Of a DNA stretch of 40,261 nucleotides, positions 1 through 8,204 are shown one piece after another. The notes below the pieces were generated by a model. It searched no databases. It saw only the letters and a program-made list of their open reading frames with translations, and was not told where the DNA came from. The translations under genes and the position numbers were made by a program. This stretch comes from Planctomycetota bacterium (GTDB taxonomy: Bacteria > Planctomycetota > Planctomycetia > Pirellulales > Pirellulaceae). Position 1 is the stretch's first letter, and the number at the start of each line of letters is the position of its first letter. The stretch is taken from NCBI GenBank assembly GCA_027622275.1, contig JAQBZB010000049.1, positions 1 to 40,261 on the forward strand, written 5' to 3'.

Positions 1-121
1 CGGCGGGAGCCTCGCCCTCCCGAAACAACGATCGGGAAGCTGTTGATAATTACTTGCTAAGCAGCCGAGTTGCTCTTGCGGAGCCCTGAGCAATCCAAGA
101 GACTGTGCCGCTTTTTCTCAA

Positions 122-157
122 GTAGGCCGGAACTGCGCAGAGCTTGTTCCGGCCTAC
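122..157. repeat. Intergenic inverted repeat, 12-bp perfect arms
   Basis: The arms GTAGGCCGGAAC (122-133) and GTTCCGGCCTAC (146-157) are perfectly complementary around a 12-base spacer. There is no T-run after it, so it is not a classical terminator. It lies upstream of the lipoprotein gene at 204. The rest of positions 1-203 shows no gene. The first 25 bases resemble the edge of another GC-rich intergenic repeat that is cut off by the window start. Confidence 0.7.
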
Positions 158-203
158 ACCTACACCCACCCATTGAGTCTACGCCGATCGTTCGGAACGC
201 CGC

Positions 204-878
204 ATGTCACGTCGATACGCTTGCATTTTCATCGCGCTTGTAGCAGCTGCGGGCTGTTCACACCAACTCCTTCCGTCTTTTGACAGTCCGCATTCATCGG
301 TGCCAGCCGGCGCGGGATACGTCGTCCAGAATCCGCTCTTCGTTCCGGTCAACGATCACGAATTCGTTTGGAATCAGGTTGTTGATACGATCGACGACTA
401 CTTCCAAATCGAGCGGGAAGAGCGAGTTCGAATCGTGGGCGGTGTTATTACCGAAGGGCGTATCGAGACCGTGCCACGAGCCGGAGCGACCATGTTCGAG
501 CCCTGGCGGCGTGATTCGACCAGAGGCTACGAAAAGCTTCATGCGACGCTTCAGTCCATTCGCCGCCGGGCCTCCGTCCGCGTGATGCCGGTGGCCTCCG
601 GCTATTCGATCGAAGTCTCCGTCTTCAAGGAGTTGGAGGATGTCGATCGCCCCGAACACTCCACGATCGGGCAATCAACACGGCGGCACGACGGCTCCTT
701 AGTGCGTGGTGACGAACAGCGTGAAGAGACACCGGCCACTCTTGGCTGGATTGCGCTGGGGCGCGACGCGACCTTGGAGCAAGAGATCCTCGCCAACCTG
801 CAAAGCCGTCTCACGGTTCCCTCACCGTTCGAGCCCGCAGCACACGGTGGATTGCCAACGCAGATAACACTGCCTTAG
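204..878 (+). CDS. Putative lipoprotein of unknown function
   Basis: The 224-residue product starts with a short basic segment, a hydrophobic stretch and a lipobox-like AAAGCS at residues 14-19. This suggests cleavage before Cys18 and lipid anchoring. After the lipobox the chain is a globular, mostly beta-looking domain with no motif I recognise. An ATG at 204 places the signal exactly at the N-terminus, which supports this start, although the ribosome-binding site is weak. The gene converges on the histidine kinase at 889-1704 with only 10 bases between the stops. I cannot assign a function. A role as an envelope protein is inferred only from the signal peptide. Confidence 0.8.
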   Translation: MSRRYACIFIALVAAAGCSHQLLPSFDSPHSSVPAGAGYVVQNPLFVPVNDHEFVWNQVVDTIDDYFQIEREERVRIVGGVITEGRIETVPRAGATMFEPWRRDSTRGYEKLHATLQSIRRRASVRVMPVASGYSIEVSVFKELEDVDRPEHSTIGQSTRRHDGSLVRGDEQREETPATLGWIALGRDATLEQEILANLQSRLTVPSPFEPAAHGGLPTQITLP

Positions 879-888
879 ACGCGCCGCC

Positions 889-1704
889 CTAGCGGACACC
901 CGATGGCGTCGCGTTTGTCGTTGTGCTGTGGCTGATAACCGGTGACGGCACGGGAGACTTTCTGGCGACCGGCAGTTTGATCGTAAAGCAGGTGCCCTTC
1001 CCGACCGTGCTCTCCACGCGAATCTTGCCGCGATGAGCTTCGATGATGTCGCGGCAAGACGATAGTCCCAGCCCCGTGCCTCCCTTGCCTGTCTCGTCGG
1101 GCCCAGCCTTCGTACTGAAAAAGGGATCGAAGATTCGTCGGAGCTTCTCGGGCGGAATGCCGGCTCCGTTGTCGCGCACGACAAGATCGACGGTGTTGTT
1201 CGTCGCATCATGCTCGACTTTGATCAGCACTTGTCCGCGTTCTTGAATCGCTTGCCGGGCATTGATTAACAGGTTCAATAACACTTGCTGAATCTGATTC
1301 CCGTTGGCAACCACTTCGGGAACTTTGTTGAGCTGCTTGTCGACCAGAATCCGGTATTTGCTGAATTCACGCTCCATCAGGACCATCGACTCCTCGACCA
1401 AGCTGCACAAGTCGGTCGGCTCGAAGGTGTCGGAGCGATTGCGTGCAACGCCGAGCACCGAGTTCGTGATCTTGGAAGCTCGCTGGCCAGCCGCCAGGAT
1501 CTTTTCGAAAGCCTTCACGCGAGACGCATCGTCTTTATAGCGAAGTCCCAGCTTGGCATAGTTGATGATCGTCATCAGCACATTGTTAAACTCATGCGTC
1601 GTTGTGCTGACCAGTTCACCAAGCGCAGTCATCTTCTGCGCTTGAGCAAGCTGCTGTTTGAGGATTGCAATCTGCTGCTGCAGGTCTGGGGTGGTTTCGC
1701 TCAT
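889..1704 (-). CDS. Soluble sensor histidine kinase
   Basis: This is a 271-residue two-component histidine kinase without membrane segments. A short coiled coil (about residues 5-25) leads into the dimerisation/phosphoacceptor domain with THEFNN and the predicted phosphorylated His37. The ATP-binding domain follows with the N box (NLLINARQA), G1 (DNGAGI), F box (FDPFFSTK) and G2 (GGTGLGLSS). All catalytic boxes are present, so it should be active. There is no PAS or other input domain, so the signal probably comes through a partner protein or the N-terminal coiled coil. No response regulator gene lies nearby, making it an orphan in this window. The last 30 residues or so are a Ser/Thr/Pro-rich tail of unknown role. 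Confidence 0.93.
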   Translation of the reverse strand: MSETTPDLQQQIAILKQQLAQAQKMTALGELVSTTTHEFNNVLMTIINYAKLGLRYKDDASRVKAFEKILAAGQRASKITNSVLGVARNRSDTFEPTDLCSLVEESMVLMEREFSKYRILVDKQLNKVPEVVANGNQIQQVLLNLLINARQAIQERGQVLIKVEHDATNNTVDLVVRDNGAGIPPEKLRRIFDPFFSTKAGPDETGKGGTGLGLSSCRDIIEAHRGKIRVESTVGKGTCFTIKLPVARKSPVPSPVISHSTTTNATPSGVR

Positions 1705-1885
1705 GTTTCTCAGGGGGCGTATGCGGGAGGCTATTTTTGGGGGGTGTCAGCGGTAGCTTGCACAGTCGTGGACAGGTTCGCTCGTTTACCGCGTCGCAGT
1801 GTTCTTCCTGTCTTACGTGACACGAACACCTTAACTCGTTATGTTGTTATCACTTAGATGCTTTTGAGGTATCGTCGAATCGAGC

Positions 1886-1914
1886 TGGGCAACTGTAACT
1901 CATCGCGATATAAT
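1886..1914 (+). promoter_or_regulatory. Candidate sigma-70-type promoter
   Basis: A perfect -10 box TATAAT (1909-1914) lies 17 bases after TGGGCA (1886-1891), which matches four of six -35 consensus positions. Transcription would begin near 1921, about 45 bases before the ATG at 1965. The rest of the 1705-1964 gap holds nothing else I can name. Confidence 0.5.
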
Positions 1915-1964
1915 CCGCAGCACGTATTGATCAGCCACGGACTTGGCTAAATGGATAAGCTGGG

Positions 1965-2225
1965 ATGCACACTGTAGAACTTCTCGAAGAATGTTGTGAA
2001 GTTGCGAATCAACTCGGGTACCACATCCGTCACGAATGGCTTGGCGGGAGCGGCGGCGGGGCCTGCGAGTTTGGCGGCCGCAAGTGGATCTTTATCGATC
2101 TGGCTTTGAACGCCGACGAGCAACTCGCTCAAGTCGCGCAGGCCTTGCAGCGGGAGCCAGGGATTCATCTTTGCCGAATCAGCGGCGTGCTATCGCGACA
2201 TTTGGGATTGAAGCGAGCGGCATAG
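1965..2225 (+). CDS. Small conserved protein of unknown function
   Basis: The product is an 86-residue soluble protein with a Gly-rich turn, one Cys (GGGACEFGGRKWIFIDLAL) and a helical second half. I believe similar short proteins with a GRKW-hydrophobic-DLAL core occur in other planctomycetes, but I could not verify this. The ATG at 1965 follows GGATAAG at a workable distance, and a TATAAT-type promoter lies just upstream. The coding region has no membrane segment or signal peptide. The function is unknown, and no partner is suggested by the neighbours, since the next gene is on the opposite strand. Confidence 0.7.
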   Translation: MHTVELLEECCEVANQLGYHIRHEWLGGSGGGACEFGGRKWIFIDLALNADEQLAQVAQALQREPGIHLCRISGVLSRHLGLKRAA

Positions 2226-2232
2226 GGCGTTG

Positions 2233-2363
2233 AATGACGAATGACGAAGTACCCAATGACGAAAGAAGGTAGAAACCCGAGACTCAAATGAAATCATCGT
2301 TATCAATTCACGATCGATAGAAGTTTTCGGCATTCGTCATTGGGTATTTCGTCATTCGTCATT
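2233..2363. repeat. Long inverted repeat, 31-bp arms
   Basis: The left arm (2233-2263) and right arm (2333-2363) are complementary at 30 of 31 positions. Each arm contains a short direct repeat, AATGACG occurring three times on the left. The right arm ends exactly at the stop codon of the gene at 2364-2633. The 69-base spacer is unremarkable. A transcript would fold into a very long hairpin. Confidence 0.9.
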
Positions 2364-2633
2364 TCACCCGCTCTGATACCAAACACGCACGAACTGATGC
2401 CAATGGCTGGGCATCTCGCCGCTGGTACCGAGCGCGACGTCGGTGGGCCCTTCTTCGTACCGGCTCCAGATGTTTGGCAGAACAACCGTCTCGACATTCA
2501 CGATTTTGATGTCGAACTCCTTGATCCACGAGTTTGCCGCGGCGAGTGCCGCTTCCATCGACTCGTACTCTCCCGCCTTGAACAGCCTCGGTGCCGACAG
2601 CATCTCAGGAACGAAATCGCGGAATTGAATCAT
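2364..2633 (-). CDS. Small conserved protein of unknown function, cotranscribed with nadD
   Basis: The 89-residue product is soluble and rich in Trp and Tyr (WIKEF, PNIWSRYEEG, SHWHQFVRVWY). Its ATG overlaps the TGA of nadD in the sequence ATGA, a classical sign of translational coupling. This makes it very likely a real gene in the nadD operon. No cysteine pairs, signal peptide or membrane segment are visible. I do not recognise a named family. A link to NAD metabolism rests only on the coupling. Confidence 0.78.
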   Translation of the reverse strand: MIQFRDFVPEMLSAPRLFKAGEYESMEAALAAANSWIKEFDIKIVNVETVVLPNIWSRYEEGPTDVALGTSGEMPSHWHQFVRVWYQSG

Positions 2634-3256
2634 GTTTGCCGGCTCCGATACAGCCCTTGCGTTTCGATGAACTTCTCGACCGCTCGCGGCGTGCGGTAGC
2701 GAATGCTGCGCCCAGCCGCAACACGCTCGCGAATCTCCGTACTGCTCAATTCAATGATCGGCATCTCGACCTGATGCTCGCGAATCTCCTCCAGTCGTGC
2801 GGGCGTCACGAGATGGCGGATCGACGAGAAATCCGGCTCGGGCGAACCCGCACGGCGCACGACCAGCGGGACCGCCAACTCACACAGCCGCTGCGGTTCG
2901 CGCCATGTCGGCAGGTCCTTGAGCGAGTCGGCTCCCATCAGGAGGAAGAGCGAACTTCCCGGCTCTTGCTCCGCCACAGCAGCGAGCGTGTCGACCGTGT
3001 AGCTGACTCCACCACGATCGATCTCGATCGTCGACACGGCCAATTGCTCATGGCCACCGATTCCTAAGCGAACTATTTCGATGCGATCTCGAGCGGAAGA
3101 CATCGGCTGCGATCGTTTATGAGGCGGAACCGCCGCGGGAACGAGCAAGACCCGATCCAAACGGCATTGCTCGCGGCAAGTCTCCGCCAATAGCAGATGG
3201 CCATAATGAATCGGATCAAAGGAACCGCCGAAGACTCCAAGTTTTTCATTGGTCAT
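2630..3256 (-). CDS. nadD: Nicotinate-nucleotide adenylyltransferase
   Basis: NadD transfers AMP from ATP to nicotinate mononucleotide, giving nicotinate adenine dinucleotide in NAD synthesis. The nucleotidyltransferase signature GVFGGSFDPIHYGH is at residues 7-20 with the HxGH motif at 17-20. The family motifs FLLMGADSLKDLPTW and SSTEIRERVAAGRSIRY follow in order. The length of 208 residues fits the family. I chose the ATG at 3256. An in-frame ATG at 3280 would add eight residues encoded inside a short-repeat tract, which makes that start less credible. The stop overlaps the next gene by four bases. The gene is divergent from priA with under 80 bases between them. Confidence 0.93.
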   Translation of the reverse strand: MTNEKLGVFGGSFDPIHYGHLLLAETCREQCRLDRVLLVPAAVPPHKRSQPMSSARDRIEIVRLGIGGHEQLAVSTIEIDRGGVSYTVDTLAAVAEQEPGSSLFLLMGADSLKDLPTWREPQRLCELAVPLVVRRAGSPEPDFSSIRHLVTPARLEEIREHQVEMPIIELSSTEIRERVAAGRSIRYRTPRAVEKFIETQGLYRSRQT

Positions 3257-3334
3257 TGGACGTTGGTCATTGGTAGGCATTAGCAGCGTCGCCCGTTACG
3301 ATACCAGTGACAAATGACAAGTGACAAGTGACCC
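3247..3334. repeat. Short-repeat tract between nadD and priA
   Basis: The 5' side carries repeated GGTCATTGG-like units and the 3' side repeated TGACAAGTGAC-like units (about 3308-3331). The two sides are roughly complementary. The tract sits between divergent nadD and priA, runs right up to the priA start codon and overlaps the 5' end of nadD. Confidence 0.6.
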
Positions 3335-5626
3335 ATGGCCAAGCAACAGGAACTATTCGACAGCGAGCCCGCTCCGTGGGAGCTTGACGAAAGCGACGAT
3401 CGTGTGGTCGCCACGATCGTCTTACCGGAGATGCCGTTCGGCCCTTTCGATTATGTCGTGCCGGAGTCGCTGCGGGCAAGTCTCGAACCCGCGATGCGGG
3501 TCCGCGTGCCGTTGGGACGCGGCAATCGCTCAGTCGTCGGCTACTGTGTGCAGGTGTCCAATCGCATCCCCACCGAGCAGCGGTCGCGTCAACTGAAGGA
3601 AGTGCAATCGCTGGTCGATCATGCGCCGCTCTTGTCGCCATCGATGTTGCGGCTGACCGAGTGGATGTCGGAGTACTATCTCTGCCCGTGGGGACAAGTC
3701 TTGGAAGCGGTTGTGCCGGCGGGAGTGCGACATCAAGCTGGCACGCGCGAAGTCACTTATCTCAGCGTGCCGACGAATGTTGCCGCGCGACTCACGCAAC
3801 TAAAACTTCCTCGCAAGCAAGCCGAAGCCTTACGGATGCTCGCCGGTTCAAACCGCCCGCTGACGGTGGCCGAGTTATCGAAGGCCGCCAAATGCACTGC
3901 GGCTCCGATCAAGGAACTGCAACGCAAAGGACTCGTTCGAGCCGAAACCTGCCGCGAGCTACGCGACTTTGGCGACAAGCCGGTCGTTGAACGGGACCAG
4001 CAACTGCGACTGAATGCCGAACAGCAAACGGCTCTCACCAAGACGCTCGACGCATTGAACTCACAGCGAGCCGAGACGATCTTGATTTTCGGTGTGACCG
4101 GCAGCGGCAAGACCGAAGTCTACATGCAGGCCATCGACGAAGTTGTCTCGTTTGGCCGGCAGGCGATCGTGCTAGTTCCCGAGATCAGTCTCACGCCGCA
4201 AACCGTCTCCCGCTTCCGATCACGCTTCGATCGCGTTGCCGTGCTGCACAGTCATCTCAGCAACGTCGAGCGAAACGCCGAGTGGCGCGAGATCGCCAGC
4301 GGCCGCATTCAGGTCGTGGTCGGAGCCCGCAGCGCGATCTTCGCTCCCACGCCGCATCTCGGCTTGATCGTCATCGATGAAGAGCACGATTCATCGTTCA
4401 AACAAGATAGCCTGCCTCGCTATCACGCTCGCGATGTCGCGCTGCAGCGAGCCAAGATGGAGAGCGTGCCGGTGGTGCTTGGCTCGGCGACTCCTTCCTT
4501 GGAGAGTTGGAGTCGCGCCAAGCATGGCGAGTTCCATTTGGTCGAACTCGAAAAGCGTATCCTCGACCGCCCTTTGCCGCATGTCGGCACGATCGATTTG
4601 CGGACCGAGTACCACAGCCGAAGTTCGCGCGGTGCGATCAGTCGCCCGCTGCATCAATCCATCACGGCCGCCTTGAAAGAGAAGGGGCAAGTCATCTTGC
4701 TGCTGAATCGGCGAGGGTTTTCAACGAGCATCCAATGCCCCTCGTGCGGCGAAGTCGTGAAGTGTCCGGACTGTGATATCGCGTTGACCCATCATCGCGA
4801 GGGTGAAAAGGCCGTCTGCCATTACTGCGATTATCAAATCGTCGCGCCGCCGGTCTGTCCCAGCTGCCAATTCGAGGGAATTCGTTATGCCGGGCTCGGC
4901 ACCCAGCGGCTCGAAGCCGAAGTTCGTGCCCGCTTCGGCGACGCCCGCGTGTTGCGAATGGACAGCGACACGATGCAGAAACCAGGCAGCCACGAGCGGG
5001 CGTTCGCTAGTTTCCGCGCCGGCGAGATCGATATCTTGGTCGGCACGCAGATGATCGCGAAGGGACTTGACTTTCCGAATGTCACGCTGGTTGGCGTGAT
5101 CAATGCGGACACCGCACTGCACTTCCCCGACTTCCGCGCCTCGGAACGAACCTTTCAGCTGGTCACACAAGTCGCCGGCCGGACCGGGCGTGGTGAGCGC
5201 GGCGGCCACGTGTTGGTGCAAACTTTCAGCCCCGAGCATCCGGCAATCATCGCGGCCACGAAGCACGACTATCGCATGTTCGCCGACCAGGAACTTCCCG
5301 TCCGCGAAGAGTACGGCTATCCGCCTTTCACATCAATGATGCGGGGCATCATCCGCGGCCCCAGCGAACGGACAACAGAGAGCTTTGCCGAACATCTATG
5401 CGCGGAGATTCAGCGCGGCATCGACGAGCAATGTCCCGATGCCCGACTGCTCGGCCCCTCCCCTGCCCCGATCAACAAGCTGCGCGGCAAGTATCGCTTT
5501 CATTTTTTGTTGTTCGGCCAAGAGTTCGATGCACTTCGCACCATCGTCCGCGAAACAACCGCCAACGTGAAGTCACCGGAAGACGTGCAATGGGTGATCG
5601 ACGTCGATGCGATCGATATGCTGTAG
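3335..5626 (+). CDS. priA: Primosomal protein N', replication restart helicase
   Basis: PriA recognises stalled forks and D-loops and reloads the replicative helicase. The 763-residue product has the N-terminal 3'-end-binding domain (about residues 25-120), a helicase core with Walker A GVTGSGKT near 252-259 and the DEEH box near 347-350, then two zinc-binding clusters of CPSC/CPDC/CHYC/CPSC type around 467-512. Helicase motifs V and VI follow (GTQMIAKGLDFPNV; QVAGRTGRG), and a C-terminal domain completes the protein. All key residues are present and the length is usual. It is the first of three replication/repair genes on this strand, along with rnhA and recG. Confidence 0.97.
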   Translation: MAKQQELFDSEPAPWELDESDDRVVATIVLPEMPFGPFDYVVPESLRASLEPAMRVRVPLGRGNRSVVGYCVQVSNRIPTEQRSRQLKEVQSLVDHAPLLSPSMLRLTEWMSEYYLCPWGQVLEAVVPAGVRHQAGTREVTYLSVPTNVAARLTQLKLPRKQAEALRMLAGSNRPLTVAELSKAAKCTAAPIKELQRKGLVRAETCRELRDFGDKPVVERDQQLRLNAEQQTALTKTLDALNSQRAETILIFGVTGSGKTEVYMQAIDEVVSFGRQAIVLVPEISLTPQTVSRFRSRFDRVAVLHSHLSNVERNAEWREIASGRIQVVVGARSAIFAPTPHLGLIVIDEEHDSSFKQDSLPRYHARDVALQRAKMESVPVVLGSATPSLESWSRAKHGEFHLVELEKRILDRPLPHVGTIDLRTEYHSRSSRGAISRPLHQSITAALKEKGQVILLLNRRGFSTSIQCPSCGEVVKCPDCDIALTHHREGEKAVCHYCDYQIVAPPVCPSCQFEGIRYAGLGTQRLEAEVRARFGDARVLRMDSDTMQKPGSHERAFASFRAGEIDILVGTQMIAKGLDFPNVTLVGVINADTALHFPDFRASERTFQLVTQVAGRTGRGERGGHVLVQTFSPEHPAIIAATKHDYRMFADQELPVREEYGYPPFTSMMRGIIRGPSERTTESFAEHLCAEIQRGIDEQCPDARLLGPSPAPINKLRGKYRFHFLLFGQEFDALRTIVRETTANVKSPEDVQWVIDVDAIDML

Positions 5627-5713
5627 CTCAAATGCCCTGGTTCGAGCTTGTCAAACTACTTAGAATGCCAACGCGAGTCGTTTTCCCATCCGTAGCATCC
5701 AAATCGCAGGCTC

Positions 5714-7534
5714 ATGGGCTACCGCAGCATCAAACGCGCGCTCGGCGAAACCAATCTCGAACGGAAATGTCGCATTCTGTTTGGGTTGTGCTTGGGAGTG
5801 CTGACAGGGTTCACGTTCTGGGGAGTCGATGTCATCGGCGAGGGTCTCGTCATGCAGACGATCCGTCAAATGGGTCGAGACTGGGCCAACATATCGCTGT
5901 ACCGCTTGCATTGGCATGCATTGGAGAATGACCAACAGTTTCGCGAACAAGTCGTTGAGTTTGAGAAAGACCTGCTTACTGAAGATTATCGTTGGGAGAT
6001 TCTTGGTACCGGCGCGGATACAGGGTCGTGGATTTTCCTGCGAGATCCAAAAGTTTCCGAGTCGCCGCAGGAGCGGCAACTCATAACGGAGCTTCGAACA
6101 AAATGGGTACAGCAATTGCGTCAAGTGGGCCAAGCGGCAGTTGACCAAACTCGCGAAAGCGGCAAAACCGATGGAATACGAGAATCCCAAGACCCTTCAG
6201 TCACTCCAGTTTCCGACGATCTCTCTGATTCGTCGAAAAATGAGTATTACTATTATCAGCCCGTTTACTGGAAAGACTCTTGCCTGAAGTGTCACAGTAC
6301 GACCAACGATGCACTCGCTGCGTCGGATCTCGCGAGTTCGACCCGCTCGGCGGAACCCCCGTTTCGTGTCATCAAGGTCATCATGCCACACGAGGCGACA
6401 AGTAGCGCAATTACGTGGACGCGGTGCCTTCTCATCGGAGTTTGGATTCTAACAGTATTTGTGGCCATGATCGGGCTTTACGTCATCGTCCGCTACGTCA
6501 TCGTCAAGCCGCTAAAACATCTGCGTGATGTCAGCGAAGAAATCAGCCAGGGCAATACGACACTCCGGGCGGAGATCCATACGAATGACGAGTTCGAAGA
6601 TCTCGCTGATTCATTCAATCGCATGTTGCGGCACATGACCGAGGCGCAAGACGAACTGCGTGATGTCAACGCGAACCTCGATGCCAAAGTCGACGAATTG
6701 GCTCAGCTGAACATGCGGCTGTATGACATGAACCGCTTGAAGAGCGACTTTCTTGCCAACATGAGTCACGAGTTGCGGACGCCGCTGAACAGCATCATCG
6801 GCTTCTCGGACGTCCTGCACGGGATCGACTCGCTGAACGACAAGCAACGTCGTTATGCCCAGAACATTCAAAAGTCTGGCCGGGTCTTGCTGGAGATGAT
6901 CAACGACATTCTCGATCTCGCCAAGCTCGAGGCCGGCAAGATGGAAGTACGGCCAAGCGAGTTCCGCTTGGACATTGTCTTGAGCGCTCAATGCGACATG
7001 GTCCGATCGTTGACGGAAGAGAAGAACATCGATTTGGACTTGATCGTCAGCGAGGACGAACCGCCGATCTACCAAGACCAGAGCAAAATCCAACAGATCC
7101 TCACCAACCTCTTGTCGAACGCCATCAAATTCACTCCCGAGGGAGGCCGCATTACGGTCTCGACCCGGCATTTGCCCGGCGATAAATTCGAGTTGACCGT
7201 TGCCGACACGGGCATCGGCATCGCGGACGAAGACCGCGAAGTGATCTTCGAGAAGTTCCGCCAGAGTAGCATGGTGCTGGACAACGATGGACTGACCCGC
7301 GAGCACTCCGGAACCGGCTTGGGGCTGTCGATTGTACGCGAGTTATGTAAACTTCTCGGCGGTGAAATCACCTTTGTGAGCGAACTCGGCCAGGGAAGCA
7401 CCTTCAAGACAATTCTTCCTTGGACGCTGACCGATCGACCGGCGTTCAGCTCCGAACTCTCGGAGAAACTCAGCGCGATGGTCAAGCCGGAGGCAAGTGA
7501 GCTTCGCGCGAAGGCTGTGCGGCCGGTGGCATGA
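5714..7534 (+). CDS. Membrane sensor histidine kinase with a heme-c type motif in its sensor domain
   Basis: The 606-residue protein has a first membrane helix at about 21-45, an extracytoplasmic domain at about 50-220, a second helix at about 236-262, a HAMP domain to about 305, a coiled coil, a HisKA domain with phosphoacceptor His352 (SHELRTPLN) and an ATPase domain (N box NLLSNAIKF, G1 DTGIGI, G2 GTGLGLS). The sensor domain resembles the DUF3365 family and contains CLKCH at 190-194, a CxxCH motif that can attach heme c. This suggests redox or gas sensing. No receiver domain or response regulator gene adjoins it. It begins about 90 bases after priA and ends before a long inverted repeat. 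Confidence 0.92.
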   Translation: MGYRSIKRALGETNLERKCRILFGLCLGVLTGFTFWGVDVIGEGLVMQTIRQMGRDWANISLYRLHWHALENDQQFREQVVEFEKDLLTEDYRWEILGTGADTGSWIFLRDPKVSESPQERQLITELRTKWVQQLRQVGQAAVDQTRESGKTDGIRESQDPSVTPVSDDLSDSSKNEYYYYQPVYWKDSCLKCHSTTNDALAASDLASSTRSAEPPFRVIKVIMPHEATSSAITWTRCLLIGVWILTVFVAMIGLYVIVRYVIVKPLKHLRDVSEEISQGNTTLRAEIHTNDEFEDLADSFNRMLRHMTEAQDELRDVNANLDAKVDELAQLNMRLYDMNRLKSDFLANMSHELRTPLNSIIGFSDVLHGIDSLNDKQRRYAQNIQKSGRVLLEMINDILDLAKLEAGKMEVRPSEFRLDIVLSAQCDMVRSLTEEKNIDLDLIVSEDEPPIYQDQSKIQQILTNLLSNAIKFTPEGGRITVSTRHLPGDKFELTVADTGIGIADEDREVIFEKFRQSSMVLDNDGLTREHSGTGLGLSIVRELCKLLGGEITFVSELGQGSTFKTILPWTLTDRPAFSSELSEKLSAMVKPEASELRAKAVRPVA

Positions 7535-7563
7535 GATGGCGGAACGAAGTTGTCGGTGAAGAT

Positions 7564-7657
7564 AATATCGAATATCGAACAAGGAATGTCGAAGTTCGAT
7601 CTTCAGACGTTCTTCATCCCTTCATCATTCAGCATTCCTTGTTCGATATTCGATATT
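7564..7657. repeat. Long perfect inverted repeat, 25-bp arms
   Basis: The arms at 7564-7588 and 7633-7657 are perfectly complementary over 25 bases and separated by 44 bases. Each arm contains a duplicated AATATCG unit. The element lies between the sensor kinase and rnhA. It has no T-run and no recognisable coding content. Confidence 0.92.
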
Positions 7658-7707
7658 CCCCTTCACCTCGATCTTGTCCTCCCCAAACCTGAATCAGGCC
7701 ACCCTCA

Positions 7708-8178
7708 ATGACCGCCTCCGTGAAACCGCTTCCCCGCGTTCACCTCTTCACCGACGGCGGTTGCAGCGGCAATCCCGGCCCCGGCGGCTGGGCGTTCATC
7801 CTGCGCCATCTCGCGTCCGGGAAAGAGATGGAACAATCGGGCGGCGAACGCACATCCACCAACAACGCGATGGAATTGACGGCGGTAGTCCGCGGCTTGG
7901 AATCTCTCAAGACACGTTGCCACGTCGAGCTGTTCACTGACAGCGTCTATGTCGGCAAAGGACTGACCGAGTGGATGCCGAAATGGAAAGCAAACGGCTG
8001 GCGACGGCGCGAGGGTAAGTCGTGGAAACCCGTGAAGAACGAAGACCTCTGGCGCGAGCTTGACCAATTGGCTGCCGAACACGAACTCATCTATACTCGC
8101 GTCGCCGGCCACAGCGGTCACCCGGAGAACGACCGCTGCGACGAACTCGCCGTGGCGGCGTATCAGAAGTATCTGTGA
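7708..8178 (+). CDS. rnhA: Ribonuclease HI
   Basis: RNase HI cleaves the RNA strand of RNA-DNA hybrids. The 156-residue product has the full catalytic set aligned with the E. coli enzyme: Asp16 (FTDGGCSGNPGPGGW), Glu56 (AMELTAV), Asp78 (LFTDSVYV) and Asp142 (PENDRCDELA), plus the flexible-loop His135 in GHSG. The basic protrusion (KANGWRRREGK) is also present, and the length is standard. The ribosome-binding site is weak. The gene ends 26 bases before recG and probably shares its transcript, a sensible pairing because both proteins deal with R-loops and fork problems. Confidence 0.96.
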   Translation: MTASVKPLPRVHLFTDGGCSGNPGPGGWAFILRHLASGKEMEQSGGERTSTNNAMELTAVVRGLESLKTRCHVELFTDSVYVGKGLTEWMPKWKANGWRRREGKSWKPVKNEDLWRELDQLAAEHELIYTRVAGHSGHPENDRCDELAVAAYQKYL

Positions 8179-8204
8179 CAGTATGTCGGCGTTAGAATTC
8201 TGGC

